Assembly (NCBI RefSeq): GCF_009856525.1
Contig: NZ_CP047224.1
Location: 1 to 64,000, forward strand
From: Neorickettsia findlayensis
GTDB taxonomy: Bacteria; Pseudomonadota; Alphaproteobacteria; Rickettsiales; Anaplasmataceae
Direction of reading: 5' to 3'
Length of the DNA: 64,000 bases
Shown here: piece by piece, positions 1 to 8,968 of the stretch
Numbering within the stretch: position 1 is the first letter of the stretch
Layout of the letters: each line of letters opens with the position of its first letter
Position numbers and translations under genes: made by a program
The notes under the pieces: model-generated
What the model saw: the letters and a program-made list of their open reading frames with translations, nothing else
Database searches by the model: none
What the model was told of the DNA's origin: nothing

Positions 1-3
1 GAT

Positions 4-774
4 ATGGGATTAAAGGAGAACATCGTTTATTTAAAGTTAAGTGAGATAGATGTAAATGATTTTCAGCCTCGTAAAGTTTTCGATGAGGCATCCATAGTAG
101 AGTTGGAGGAATCTATAAAAAAAAATGGCTTGATACAACCAATAATAGTTAGAAAATTTGGTGAAAGATACAAGCTAGTTGCTGGTGAAAGACGTTTTAG
201 AGCTATGAGAAACTTGGGAGAAGAAACGATCCCATCAATAATTAGGGACTTTACAGATAAGAGTTCCCTTCAGGTTGCGATAGTAGAGAATATACAGAGG
301 AAAGATTTAACACCATTGGAAGAAGCAGAAGCATACAAAAGACTCATCGACGAATTTAATTACAAGCACTTGGAATTGGCAAGTATAGTTGGTAAGAGTC
401 GGTCTCACGTAACGAACCACCTTAGAATACTTTCTTTGCCAAAAAGAGTAAAAGAGCTTTTAGAAGAAAATAAAATCTCACTTGGGCATGTTAAATTACT
501 AATTAATGTGAAAGATAGCGAGAAAATAGCAGAAAAGATAGCTCGTCTCTCGTTGAGTGTAAGGCAGGTCGAAAACCTCCTAAAAGGTGCTTATGAAAAA
601 AAGAACTCACATGTGAACAAGAAAAGTCATGAATTGTGTATGTTAGAAAACAAAATTTCAGAAAGGTTAGGAATGAAAGTGACAATAACCGACAGCGAAA
701 AGGAAAATGGAAATGTTAAAATCACCTTTAAAAATTTAGATGAACTCCAGAATATTTTGGAGAGACTAAGTTAA
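4..774 (+). CDS. parB: Chromosome-partitioning protein ParB
   Basis: This 256-residue protein binds parS sites and works with the ParA ATPase in chromosome segregation. The N-terminal ParB/sulfiredoxin-like domain carries the CTP-binding box GERRFRA at residues 61-67 and the ENIQRKDL motif at 95-102. A helix-turn-helix that would contact parS follows at about 123-143, then a dimerisation tail. The length is normal to slightly short for the family. The ATG lies 4 bases into the window, so the promoter and the usual upstream parA are out of view. I searched by eye for the canonical parS palindrome and did not find it here. The family assignment is firm. Confidence 0.95.
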   Translation: MGLKENIVYLKLSEIDVNDFQPRKVFDEASIVELEESIKKNGLIQPIIVRKFGERYKLVAGERRFRAMRNLGEETIPSIIRDFTDKSSLQVAIVENIQRKDLTPLEEAEAYKRLIDEFNYKHLELASIVGKSRSHVTNHLRILSLPKRVKELLEENKISLGHVKLLINVKDSEKIAEKIARLSLSVRQVENLLKGAYEKKNSHVNKKSHELCMLENKISERLGMKVTITDSEKENGNVKITFKNLDELQNILERLS

Positions 775-839
775 TGAAACATATTTAGGATTGTGGTAAC
801 ATATGAGCCACTGGAAATGTAGTTGGTCTGGATTGAATA

Positions 840-2219
840 ATGTTCTACAGTAAAAGACCTTTTTTAGGATTAAAACACTTCTTTTTTGGGGAAAACCAAA
901 AGTGGAAAATTTCATCTGGTTTCTATTACTCTTCTTTCAAAAGAATATTTATCACTGATACTTCAAATAGGTTTTCGAAAGCTGAGAAGTTTATCTTATC
1001 AACGAAGAGAAACTTTTACTCTCATAATAGGGTAGTTAAAATTCCTAGTTTGGATGATATTGACAGCAAGACTGCACGCAGATCTTCCAGGGGTAAACTT
1101 GAGATTACAGTCGGTGGTGAGCCGTATACACTTGAGAAAATTAAAATAGGAGGTGGTCAGACCGTTGGAGGAAGGACATTATATGAAATAAAGGGATTAG
1201 ATAAAGGGATGATAACAACTGCAAGGAGAGATTCAGCAGTTTATTGTCTGTGGTTAGATCCAGATAACAGTATTTCAAGTAGGAAATATAATATTCCAGG
1301 GAATCTTAAAATGCATTTCAATGGTCCGGTGAAAGCATTTAGTCCTGTTGTCAGGGATCCAAGAGATAAAAGCATCAATATCCTATCTACACTTATTTCT
1401 CTTCCCGTTTATACGTCAACTCTGCTTGTAAAATACACTGCTTATTTTTTATTGGAGTTGGTTTCTAAAGTACTAGTTGGTATAGTAACACGAATCGTCT
1501 TACCATCATCTTTCCTTATTTTTTCCAGTTGTTTTTTGACTGTTGGGCTTGTTGGACTACCTCTTATGGGTCCGGATAAAATAAGAGGATACCTAAGGTG
1601 CTATCCAAATGTTTTAAATATTTCTCGCAAGATGTTTTTTGTGGGGACAATTACTTACGTAAAAAGTGCCGTTCTTGGATTGGATTGTATAGGTGACAGA
1701 CACAGTGGGACGATAAGTGGTTCCCTAAAGGTGTTGGACTCTGAAAAGAAAGAGTTAAAAATGAAAAGAACTGTATCCTCCTTACTTGATTCTCTATCTA
1801 TAGGACTTAATGCCTTTTTGAGTGTAGTAAGGGGATCGATTAATGTATCTTGTTCTTCTGTTCGTGCATGCGCAAGCTTCTTGATTGGAGTTCTTACTCT
1901 AAACGTGGATTACTTTCATGCATCTTTATTCCTGATAAAACAGCCCTTCCTTGAAATGCGAGATGATTTCCGTACTTTATTCGGTGATGTGGTAGAACCT
2001 ACGCATTGTGTGGATCAGATAATTTCCTTTGATAAAGATGCATTTACAGCTGCAATTGAGGAGCGCAAAAATAGTACCGCACCTGCTAGAACGAAAAAAA
2101 TACCTGGGATCTCTACTCTTGGGTTAAATCTTAGATCCGCAGGTTTTACTGAAGTCGATATTGGATTGTGTGGTTTTGTTCCACCTAGTTGCAGGACTAC
2201 AAATAGGAATCTCCAGTGA
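840..2219 (+). CDS. Orphan membrane protein, unknown function
   Basis: I do not recognise this 459-residue protein. It starts with a basic, aromatic-rich segment of about 80 residues. A soluble stretch around 85-130 has an EITVGGEPYTLEKI-like beta-rich pattern. A long hydrophobic block at about 181-244 probably holds two or three membrane segments, and the rest is mixed. The ATG at 840 has only a weak upstream GGA. The gene follows parB by 65 bases and converges on the histidine kinase, with only 20 bases between their stop codons. Uninterrupted length and normal codon use support a real gene. Related proteins may be confined to Neorickettsia, which is an inference. Confidence 0.7.
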   Translation: MFYSKRPFLGLKHFFFGENQKWKISSGFYYSSFKRIFITDTSNRFSKAEKFILSTKRNFYSHNRVVKIPSLDDIDSKTARRSSRGKLEITVGGEPYTLEKIKIGGGQTVGGRTLYEIKGLDKGMITTARRDSAVYCLWLDPDNSISSRKYNIPGNLKMHFNGPVKAFSPVVRDPRDKSINILSTLISLPVYTSTLLVKYTAYFLLELVSKVLVGIVTRIVLPSSFLIFSSCFLTVGLVGLPLMGPDKIRGYLRCYPNVLNISRKMFFVGTITYVKSAVLGLDCIGDRHSGTISGSLKVLDSEKKELKMKRTVSSLLDSLSIGLNAFLSVVRGSINVSCSSVRACASFLIGVLTLNVDYFHASLFLIKQPFLEMRDDFRTLFGDVVEPTHCVDQIISFDKDAFTAAIEERKNSTAPARTKKIPGISTLGLNLRSAGFTEVDIGLCGFVPPSCRTTNRNLQ

Positions 2220-2239
2220 AGACTTAGCTAATTTAGCCT

Positions 2240-3583
2240 TTAAGCAGTGTTACCTTCTATATACGGAAGCCTTATTTTAACGGCAGTTCCGCTTCCTTCT
2301 TTGCTTTCGATCTCGAATGCTCCACCCATCAACTCTACCAGCTTTTTGCTAAGTGGTAATCCTATTCCAGCCCCATCATATTTTCTTGAGAGTTCCGTAT
2401 TTGACTGACCAAATACAGAAAGCGCCTTTGCTATATCTTTTTCTGGTATACCAACACCGTTATCCGAAATTTCGATTTCAATTTCTGAAGGTAATCTGAT
2501 TATAGAAATTTTTATTAAGCCATCTTCATTCGTAAATTTTATCGAGTTCGAAAGGATATTTAGGATTACCTGTTTTACCCTCTTATGATCGCTTTTGATA
2601 AGTATCTTATTTGAAAAGAAACTCTTCACTATCTTTATCTTTTTTCTCTTTGTTGTTGTCATTCTGATGCAAGTCTCGGTCAAGCGTACTAAATCAAACA
2701 ATGTTGGCTTTATCTCCAGGTTGTTTAACTCTGACTTTGAAAAATCGAGAATATCGTTGATCAAATTTAGCAGGTGGTTCCCTGAATAATAGATATCATT
2801 TGCATATTCTCTATGTTCTGTACCAAGCACCTCTGCTGTGCGTATCAGATCTGAAAAACCGATTATTGCGTTTAAAGGTGTTTTTAGTTCATGACTAACA
2901 TTTGCTAAAAATTGTGATTTTTGAGAGCTTATTTCTTCTATACTTTCTTTAGCTTTTTTTAGTTTCGTATTTATTGAAAACTGTTCATTCAGGACCTTAG
3001 AGCTTTCCCTGATTTTCATCACGCTCCAGAAAAATAAGGATGAACAAATGAGCAATACGACAAGTGTGAACCCTATCCATGTAACTCTGAAAGGCCTTAT
3101 AAGGCTCTTTGCATCGTATGTAATTTCAATAACTGATGGGGGATTTTCTTCGGGATTTAAAGCCACTGTGACCACTATATTTCCCTCGTCGTCGATAGAA
3201 GTGGAGGAAATATTGTTTTTTAGGTCATGACTGTATACGTGATGTGTATGTTCTAAATATTTATTGAGACTGAAAACTCTTGTTTCTCCTCTGTAAAATA
3301 TCTCGACTTGAATAACATCCAGTGGTTCAAAAAGTAACTTTGCTTCGCTCTCAAAATACATGAATTGTGGCTTTTCATGCATTCTTGTAGGTTCAAAATC
3401 ATACATCTCAAGCATAAAGGAGTATTTTTCCCATATTAGTCTATTAAAAATATTTCTAATATTTATTGCACTTCTTTCTATACTGCTTTCGAGAAGGTTT
3501 TTCTCTGTTTTCATGTATCCAAGAAAGGAAGTCAGTAGTATTGTTACTACAATCAGGATAAACGACTTTATATAGTTAAACAT
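2240..3583 (-). CDS. Membrane sensor histidine kinase, PleC-like
   Basis: This 447-residue kinase senses a signal outside the inner membrane and phosphorylates a response regulator. A membrane segment lies at about 6-23, a periplasmic region at about 25-168 and a second segment at about 169-188. The HisKA helix has the H-box SHELKTPLNA with the phospho-acceptor His231. The HATPase domain shows the N-box (Asn342, Asn346), the G1 box DNGVGIP (374-380) and the G2 box GAGIGLPLSKKL. There is no receiver domain, so it is not a CckA-type hybrid. Anaplasmataceae typically have NtrY, PleC and CckA, and this architecture fits PleC best. The PleC name is an inference from architecture. It is transcribed divergently from the oxidoreductase gene. 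Confidence 0.9.
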   Translation of the reverse strand: MFNYIKSFILIVVTILLTSFLGYMKTEKNLLESSIERSAINIRNIFNRLIWEKYSFMLEMYDFEPTRMHEKPQFMYFESEAKLLFEPLDVIQVEIFYRGETRVFSLNKYLEHTHHVYSHDLKNNISSTSIDDEGNIVVTVALNPEENPPSVIEITYDAKSLIRPFRVTWIGFTLVVLLICSSLFFWSVMKIRESSKVLNEQFSINTKLKKAKESIEEISSQKSQFLANVSHELKTPLNAIIGFSDLIRTAEVLGTEHREYANDIYYSGNHLLNLINDILDFSKSELNNLEIKPTLFDLVRLTETCIRMTTTKRKKIKIVKSFFSNKILIKSDHKRVKQVILNILSNSIKFTNEDGLIKISIIRLPSEIEIEISDNGVGIPEKDIAKALSVFGQSNTELSRKYDGAGIGLPLSKKLVELMGGAFEIESKEGSGTAVKIRLPYIEGNTA

Positions 3584-3641
3584 TTTGAGCAGCGATCAAG
3601 TTAGCGATTAAAGTATATAACTTTTTATTTAAATCACAGAG

Positions 3642-4889
3642 ATGTACGATTACGTAGTAGTTGGTGGAGGAATAGAATCCTTTTTGTTCTGTTTTCTGAT
3701 TTTACATAACACTAAAAAAAGCAACATAGCCTTTGTTACAAAAAGTCCATCTGATATGTCAAAGCATTCTTCGCTCTCAAAAGTGGGATTTAGACATGTT
3801 AGTGCATCCGAATATACAAATCTGTTTTCAAGATTCCATTTAGAGACTCTTTCGAGAAGGGCCGTTTTAGGTGGATGGAACGAAATAGGTAGGCCATTGA
3901 AAACACAAGAAAAATATTGGCTAAAAAAACGCCTCCTAGAAGGGCGTTTTCTTTATCAAAATTTAGATCGCAAATTAAAAAACTTAGCATTCAGAGGTCC
4001 CCTTTTGTGGAAGGAATTTTTCTCTAATTACCCAGAATTTGCTGTAGATATTGATTTGATAAAGGGTATCTATGGTGTATCCAATTACTGTGAAAAGGGC
4101 GAGGATAGCACACAGCCACTAAAAATAGATGACATAGAGTGGAATTTAGTTTGTGGAAGAGATATATCTTTCGAAAGTGATGGATTTAGTTTTAATTCCC
4201 TTAAGTTTTGCAAAAAAATTGGAGACTTCTTAAGTAATAATGGAATTAGCTTTTTTTATAATACTGAAATTTCAAAAGTAGATTTCACCAGCACTAAGAA
4301 ACTGAAATACATGATTTCGTCACATGGCAAAATTTTTCATGGGAAAAACTACTTTATTGCCATTGGAGACAACTTTTTTGGTTATAATGACTATTTCAAT
4401 TTACGAAAATTAACACAGCCAATTATTGGTTCATGGCATCTTGTACATGATGTGGATCTAAAACATCCACTCAAATATAGTAACTACGTTGGTCCAAATC
4501 TGACTTTTTGGCAAAACTATACTCCTGTTTCCTGTAATAGTTTTACTAAATTTGAGAGTCATGGCTTCCAAGATGGAAAAAAGGCTGTCGTTGTAGGTAC
4601 TGGCTGTATGTGGAAGGGATCAACCCGTGGTGAATATCACTCAAATGTGGAGTTTGTGAAAAGAAACGAGAAAGTTATAAAGGACTTATTTCCGGCAAAA
4701 GAAATAATTTTACTTGACGGAAACTGTACAAGAAATTTTTCATATAATTCTTTGCCGATTGTTAAACGTGGTAGTAGTTTAGAAGGGAAGTACCTTCTCA
4801 TATCTGGCACCGGAACATTTACAACTGCGAACGCAGTAAACTCAGCATCCGAAGCGGTAGAGTTTTTTCTTGGCAACAAACAACACTAG
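3642..4889 (+). CDS. FAD-dependent oxidoreductase, DAO family
   Basis: The 415-residue protein begins with a Rossmann dinucleotide-binding motif (VVVGGG at residues 5-10). Near the C-terminus, at about 375-400, it has the pattern that closes the FAD site in DAO-fold enzymes (NSLPIVKRG, then a GTGTFTTANA stretch). This resembles D-amino-acid dehydrogenase and glycine oxidase relatives, but I cannot name the substrate. The middle is divergent. The ATG follows a divergent promoter region shared with the histidine kinase, and the stop is 41 bases from the convergent iron-binding protein gene. The fold is fairly sure and the reaction is not known. Confidence 0.75.
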   Translation: MYDYVVVGGGIESFLFCFLILHNTKKSNIAFVTKSPSDMSKHSSLSKVGFRHVSASEYTNLFSRFHLETLSRRAVLGGWNEIGRPLKTQEKYWLKKRLLEGRFLYQNLDRKLKNLAFRGPLLWKEFFSNYPEFAVDIDLIKGIYGVSNYCEKGEDSTQPLKIDDIEWNLVCGRDISFESDGFSFNSLKFCKKIGDFLSNNGISFFYNTEISKVDFTSTKKLKYMISSHGKIFHGKNYFIAIGDNFFGYNDYFNLRKLTQPIIGSWHLVHDVDLKHPLKYSNYVGPNLTFWQNYTPVSCNSFTKFESHGFQDGKKAVVVGTGCMWKGSTRGEYHSNVEFVKRNEKVIKDLFPAKEIILLDGNCTRNFSYNSLPIVKRGSSLEGKYLLISGTGTFTTANAVNSASEAVEFFLGNKQH

Positions 4890-4930
4890 GGCCTGTTCTT
4901 CAGAGTTCCTTTATTTACTCTTAACAGGAA

Positions 4931-5983
4931 TTACTTCCAGCCGTTTTGGTCAGCCATGTACACAGCCGCCGACATATACGGAAAAATTTTTGAGAGACTT
5001 GACGAATCAATCTTGTACTCTCCCCAATTTTTTAAAACTTCGGGAATCTCCACAGATGTCACAACGGGGTATTCATAGTTCTTACTGACATATAGTTTCT
5101 GCGCTTCTTCAGTTACCATATACTCGAGAAATTTTATTGCGTTCTCCTTGTGCTTCGCATTTTTTGCAACACCAGCGCCACTTATATTCACAAAGGTGCC
5201 TCTGTTGTCTTGATTCGGGAATATTACTCCCACTCTCTGTGCAACCTTCTTATATGCCTCCTTGTTTGACGAAAGAATCCTAGCTAAGTAGTAGCTATTC
5301 ACTACAGTCAAGTCTCCTTCTCCAGATGCAACGCCTTTAATCTGATCGGTATCGCCTCCATATGGTGGTCTAGCCATATTCCTAATGACACCTTTTATCC
5401 ATGCTTCGGCTTTCTCCTCACCATTGGCAAGTATTACAGATGCTATGAGAGACTGGTTGTACGGAGAATTAGATGATCTGAGCAGAAGCCTATCTTTCCA
5501 CTTGGAATCAGCTAAATCTTCGTAATTCCTAATATCAGATGGATTAACTCTTTCTTTCGAATAAACTATGACTGCCATGCGTCGTGTTAGTCCAAACCAG
5601 TAGCAGTTTCTCAGGTCTGGTGTCAATACATTTTCCAATATGGTAGAGGATACACATTCGAGGAGCCCTTCAGACTCTGCTAGAGCTAAATTCACTACAT
5701 CAGCTGCCAAAAAAACATCCGCTGATGTGTTAGCCCCTTCACTCTTCATTCTTGAAATTAACTTTGTCGCATCGTCCGTGATATAGTTCACTTTTATACC
5801 AGTACGCTCTGTGAAGGCTGCAAAAATCTCTTTTACCATCTCCTCCTTTCTTGAAGAATAAATGTTAACAACATTCTCCTTTTGTTGGGTAGCTTTACTT
5901 TGTGTTGGAGCAGGCTTTTTATACAAAAAAAATAACACGCCTACTAGAACTACTAGTACCAAGTAATACAGTTTTTTATACAC
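4931..5983 (-). CDS. Iron(III)-binding periplasmic protein, FbpA/FutA family
   Basis: The 350-residue product is a substrate-binding protein for ferric iron ABC import. It has an N-terminal anchor or signal segment (about residues 4-20), then a type II periplasmic-binding fold beginning VNIYSSRKEE. The adjacent tyrosines in NSYYLARIL correspond to the iron-binding Tyr pair of FbpA. I chose the GTG at 5983 because AGAGGAGG lies 7 bases upstream. The longer reading to 6106 would add 41 residues before the signal segment, inside ruvX. The start overlaps the ruvX stop by 8 bases, so the two are probably co-transcribed. The permease and ATPase partners are not in this window. Confidence 0.9.
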   Translation of the reverse strand: MYKKLYYLVLVVLVGVLFFLYKKPAPTQSKATQQKENVVNIYSSRKEEMVKEIFAAFTERTGIKVNYITDDATKLISRMKSEGANTSADVFLAADVVNLALAESEGLLECVSSTILENVLTPDLRNCYWFGLTRRMAVIVYSKERVNPSDIRNYEDLADSKWKDRLLLRSSNSPYNQSLIASVILANGEEKAEAWIKGVIRNMARPPYGGDTDQIKGVASGEGDLTVVNSYYLARILSSNKEAYKKVAQRVGVIFPNQDNRGTFVNISGAGVAKNAKHKENAIKFLEYMVTEEAQKLYVSKNYEYPVVTSVEIPEVLKNWGEYKIDSSSLSKIFPYMSAAVYMADQNGWK

Positions 5984-6455
5984 TGTCGAGCCTCCTCTGG
6001 TTGCAGAGATTGTAGTGCATGATTGTACATAACGTTTTTTCCAAAATACAGCAAGCAGCGATTTTATCTTTCCACTTCTTTTGCCTTGATCTGGAAAGAG
6101 AACCAAGTAAGACCATCACTTCACTGGTTGACGATGACTCATCACACATAAGGATAGGCTTCTTAGTTACCTCACTTAATTTTTGAGCAAATTTATCTAT
6201 AGAATGTAACCATCCGTTGTCCCTAGTATGGGAAAACGGGGTTCCAACAATTATTCCTGAAAAATCCGGAACGACCTCCATAATATGAAAAGCATCAGCA
6301 CCTCTTCCCCGGGAAGTGAACTGAAAATAGTTCTGTACATACCTAAGTTCAGGGTCACTGACCGCAACACCTATGGTACGCTTTCCAGGGTCAATGGACA
6401 CAACCCTCCCTGTTCCGATAGCATTCAAGAATTTTTGCAGGTCGAAGGTTATCAT
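5976..6455 (-). CDS. ruvX: Holliday junction resolvase-like protein RuvX/YqgF
   Basis: This 159-residue RNase H-fold protein belongs to the YqgF family, linked to pre-16S rRNA processing and Holliday junction resolution. The first catalytic aspartate is in SIDPGKRTIGVAVSD at about residues 20-34. The VGTPFS segment and the conserved CDESSSTSEV acidic strand follow. The length is slightly above the usual 135-150. The ATG at 6455 is preceded by AGTAAGAA. The gene is followed by the iron-binding protein gene with an 8-base overlap and diverges from the portal gene. Confidence 0.9.
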   Translation of the reverse strand: MITFDLQKFLNAIGTGRVVSIDPGKRTIGVAVSDPELRYVQNYFQFTSRGRGADAFHIMEVVPDFSGIIVGTPFSHTRDNGWLHSIDKFAQKLSEVTKKPILMCDESSSTSEVMVLLGSLSRSRQKKWKDKIAACCILEKTLCTIMHYNLCNQRRLDSV

Positions 6456-6616
6456 TTCTTACTGGTACTCGACTAAAAGCAGCTCCAGGGTACTGAAAAA
6501 AAAAGCGATTTAAAAGCCCACCATGCAGAAGTTCCAATATGCGAAGATACATGAATTGCTTCCGTAGAAGGTTCTTAGCGTGTATCTATGAGTTCAACCC
6601 AGACGTCACAGGACAG

Positions 6617-7825
6617 ATGCTAACAAAAATATTTAAAAAATCAAGAAGCAAAGCTTGCCGCAGTAGTAGAACCCAATTAGGAGGTGAATGTCTATACAGT
6701 ATGTATACAGAACTCTGGAGCGGGAGAGACTACAGCGCATTTGCCCAAAAAGCGTACATAAGAAATGTGATCGCCTCACGTGCAATCAGTATAGTAGCAG
6801 TGGCTGCTTCTTCTGTTCCTATACAACTATTTGAATGTAGTGGGACGGAGAAGAAACGTTGCTCGGTCTCCCATCCGCTCAATGAGCTATTAAACGAACC
6901 TAATCCTAATATGTCAAGAGTAACATTGATAAAAAATGCTGTTACGTACAAGCTCATTAGCGGGAATTTATATTTTCTCAAGATTGGAAATAATTTACCA
7001 AAAGAACTGCACCTTCTAAGACCTGATAGGGTCACAGTTATACCAGGAAGTGATTGTTTACCTTTGGGATACAGATATAAAGTTGGAAACTACGAAAGGG
7101 AATATTACATGAACAAAATCACAGGAGACTGCGATGTTCTACACATAAAGAATTTTCATCCATACAACGATTGGTATGGACTATCACCAGTAGAGGCGGC
7201 AATGTACAGTATAGATCAACATAATCAGGCTAGTCTTTGGAACCAAGCTATGCTCAAAAATGGTGCTAGACCTAGCGGGGCGTTTATATCCAGGTCTAAG
7301 GATCCAATGCCGCATGAACAATTCATACGTTTAAGCAGGCAACTCGAAAATTGTTCCGGTGCTGAAAATGCAGGGAAGGCTATTCTTGTAGAAGGAGGAA
7401 TAGAGTGGAAGGAAATGAGTATCTCTCCAAAGGAAATGGATTTCCTTCAGAGTAAGTACAATTCTGCAAGAGAAATAGCGTTGGCGTTTGGTGTGCCACC
7501 ACAATTACTTGGCATACCAGGAGACAATACCTACAGCAACTTAATAGAAGCTAGACTATCTCTATGGGAAGAAACAGTTCTCCCAATACTCGATGAAATA
7601 GTACATAGCCTGAATGTTTGGCTTGCTCCGGTTTTTGGAGATAATTTGGAGTTTGCGTACGAAAAGGACAGTATAGAGGCGCTGTCTAAGAAGAGGGAAA
7701 GGCTTTGGGATTGTATAGAAAAAGCATCTTTTTTGACAATCAATGAAAAAAGGCAGGTCTTTGGTTATTCCACTATGGAAGGTGAAGATGAAATAGCAGA
7801 GCGCAATAAAAATTTTGAACAGTAA
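6617..7825 (+). CDS. Phage portal protein, HK97/GTA family
   Basis: The 402-residue product matches the HK97-type portal family. In a phage or gene transfer agent this forms the dodecameric gate for DNA packaging. Supporting features are the N-terminal LWSGRDYSAFAQKAYIRN-like region, the central YGLSPVEAAMYSID segment at about residues 184-197, and the FGVPPQLLGIPGDNTYSN stretch at about 296-313. I prefer the ATG at 6617, preceded by CAGGACAG, because related portals start close to LTKIFKK. An in-frame ATG at 6539 would add 26 residues. No terminase, protease or capsid gene is adjacent. Rickettsiales carry scattered GTA homologues, which fits a solitary copy. Confidence 0.88.
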   Translation: MLTKIFKKSRSKACRSSRTQLGGECLYSMYTELWSGRDYSAFAQKAYIRNVIASRAISIVAVAASSVPIQLFECSGTEKKRCSVSHPLNELLNEPNPNMSRVTLIKNAVTYKLISGNLYFLKIGNNLPKELHLLRPDRVTVIPGSDCLPLGYRYKVGNYEREYYMNKITGDCDVLHIKNFHPYNDWYGLSPVEAAMYSIDQHNQASLWNQAMLKNGARPSGAFISRSKDPMPHEQFIRLSRQLENCSGAENAGKAILVEGGIEWKEMSISPKEMDFLQSKYNSAREIALAFGVPPQLLGIPGDNTYSNLIEARLSLWEETVLPILDEIVHSLNVWLAPVFGDNLEFAYEKDSIEALSKKRERLWDCIEKASFLTINEKRQVFGYSTMEGEDEIAERNKNFEQ

Positions 7826-7838
7826 TGTGTTTCAAGAA

Positions 7839-7879
7839 CTTGGGGATTTAAGGAATATTTCACCTTAAACAACCCCAAG
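7839..7879. terminator. Nested hairpin between convergent genes
   Basis: CTTGGGG (7839-7845) pairs with CCCCAAG (7873-7879). Inside it TTTAAGG (7847-7853) pairs with CCTTAAA (7863-7869). The structure sits between the convergent portal gene and the small gene on the other strand. The plus-strand downstream sequence is only moderately T-rich, so it may act as a bidirectional transcription end. The pairing is seen; the role is inferred. Confidence 0.5.
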
Positions 7880-7900
7880 GTTAATTTGCTGTTTTATTTC

Positions 7901-8143
7901 CTATTCTTTGCGTGGTTCCACCATGTTTCCAAGAACATAGTCTGCTTTTTTATCTCCATCCAAGTCTATCCCAAGATAAGATGGTGTTCTCAATATGTGT
8001 ATATCAGGAAGTTTATCACCGGTTAGGTCAATCCCTATCGTTATGTGCAGTATTTCTAGAAAAACTACGAACAACACAGAAATAACAATTATCCAAAGAG
8101 ATTTCTTCTTTGATAAAAGTGCCACCAAATTCGATATGTTCAT
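7901..8143 (-). CDS. Small single-span protein with DxTGDxxxD / DxDGDKxAD motifs
   Basis: The product is about 80 residues. A membrane segment at about 15-34 is followed by a short outer part with two similar motifs, IGIDLTGDKLPDI and LGIDLDGDKKADY. Their spacing of Asp and Gly recalls calcium-binding loops such as dockerin or thrombospondin type 3 repeats, but two short motifs do not prove metal binding. The ATG at 8143 is used here; an in-frame TTG at 8155 is possible. It lies 50 bases downstream of pgsA on the same strand. I do not recognise a named family. Confidence 0.55.
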   Translation of the reverse strand: MNISNLVALLSKKKSLWIIVISVLFVVFLEILHITIGIDLTGDKLPDIHILRTPSYLGIDLDGDKKADYVLGNMVEPRKE

Positions 8144-8205
8144 TTCTCTATCCAAAAATCACGACCTGATTATAGGACAGCTAATTGGGGTTGGGGCAGC
8201 AGTTT

Positions 8206-8754
8206 TTAACTAAGAGATTTTAGTAGTTCTTCTTTGTTCTCATGAAGATACAAATATGCTGATGCCACACTAGTTAGACCAGCTATCCATATGAAAAACG
8301 TCGGGAGAATATCTGGGATCCATTCCTTGTTTAAGAGATAGAGGAGTATAGCAACCATCTGGGATATCGTCTTTAATTTACCAAATCTATTTACAGGAAA
8401 TGCCACACTGTCACGAGCAAGATATTCCCTGAGTCCAGAAATGAAAAACTCTCTACAAATGATCATGATTGCAGGAATTAGTTGGGCTCCCGTTATGTAC
8501 TGCATATGTACCAACATAACAATAGCAGTAGAAACAATCATTTTATCGGCTATCGGGTCAAGAAGTTTTCCAAACTTTGATTGAGCCTTTAGCATCCTAG
8601 CGAGGTACCCGTCAAAAAAATCCGTCAGACTTGCGATTGAAAAAATTCCTACCGTTATCACCCAAGAGAATCTAGATTGAATGTAAAAACTTAAGCAGAA
8701 TACTGGGATTATCGCTATCCTTAAAACAGTAAGTAAGTTAGGAAGGTCCTTCAT
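8206..8754 (-). CDS. pgsA: CDP-diacylglycerol--glycerol-3-phosphate 3-phosphatidyltransferase
   Basis: PgsA makes phosphatidylglycerol phosphate from CDP-diacylglycerol and glycerol-3-phosphate at the inner membrane, the committed step to phosphatidylglycerol. The CDP-alcohol phosphotransferase signature, D-G-x2-A-R-x8-G-x3-D-x3-D, is complete in the stretch DFFDGYLAR through GKLLDPIADK at about residues 45-71. The 182-residue length and the set of membrane helices are typical. The start is ATG at 8754. The small motif-bearing protein follows it. Confidence 0.93.
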   Translation of the reverse strand: MKDLPNLLTVLRIAIIPVFCLSFYIQSRFSWVITVGIFSIASLTDFFDGYLARMLKAQSKFGKLLDPIADKMIVSTAIVMLVHMQYITGAQLIPAIMIICREFFISGLREYLARDSVAFPVNRFGKLKTISQMVAILLYLLNKEWIPDILPTFFIWIAGLTSVASAYLYLHENKEELLKSLS

Positions 8755-8968
8755 AGAGAAAATGGCAATAAAGAATGGTCCAAAGGTTCCTTAACAGCCC
8801 CAAACCCTACCACCTAATTGCCAATCTTGAAAGTTTTTGATGAGAGATCTTATTGGCAAATTCTGTCGGTTTCTTTGTGTACACCTATATCCATCCCAGG
8901 CTTGCTACCTCATATTGCAATGGATATGCCACACGTGCTAGAAGTACCATGTTCGTGTGCAAAAATAA

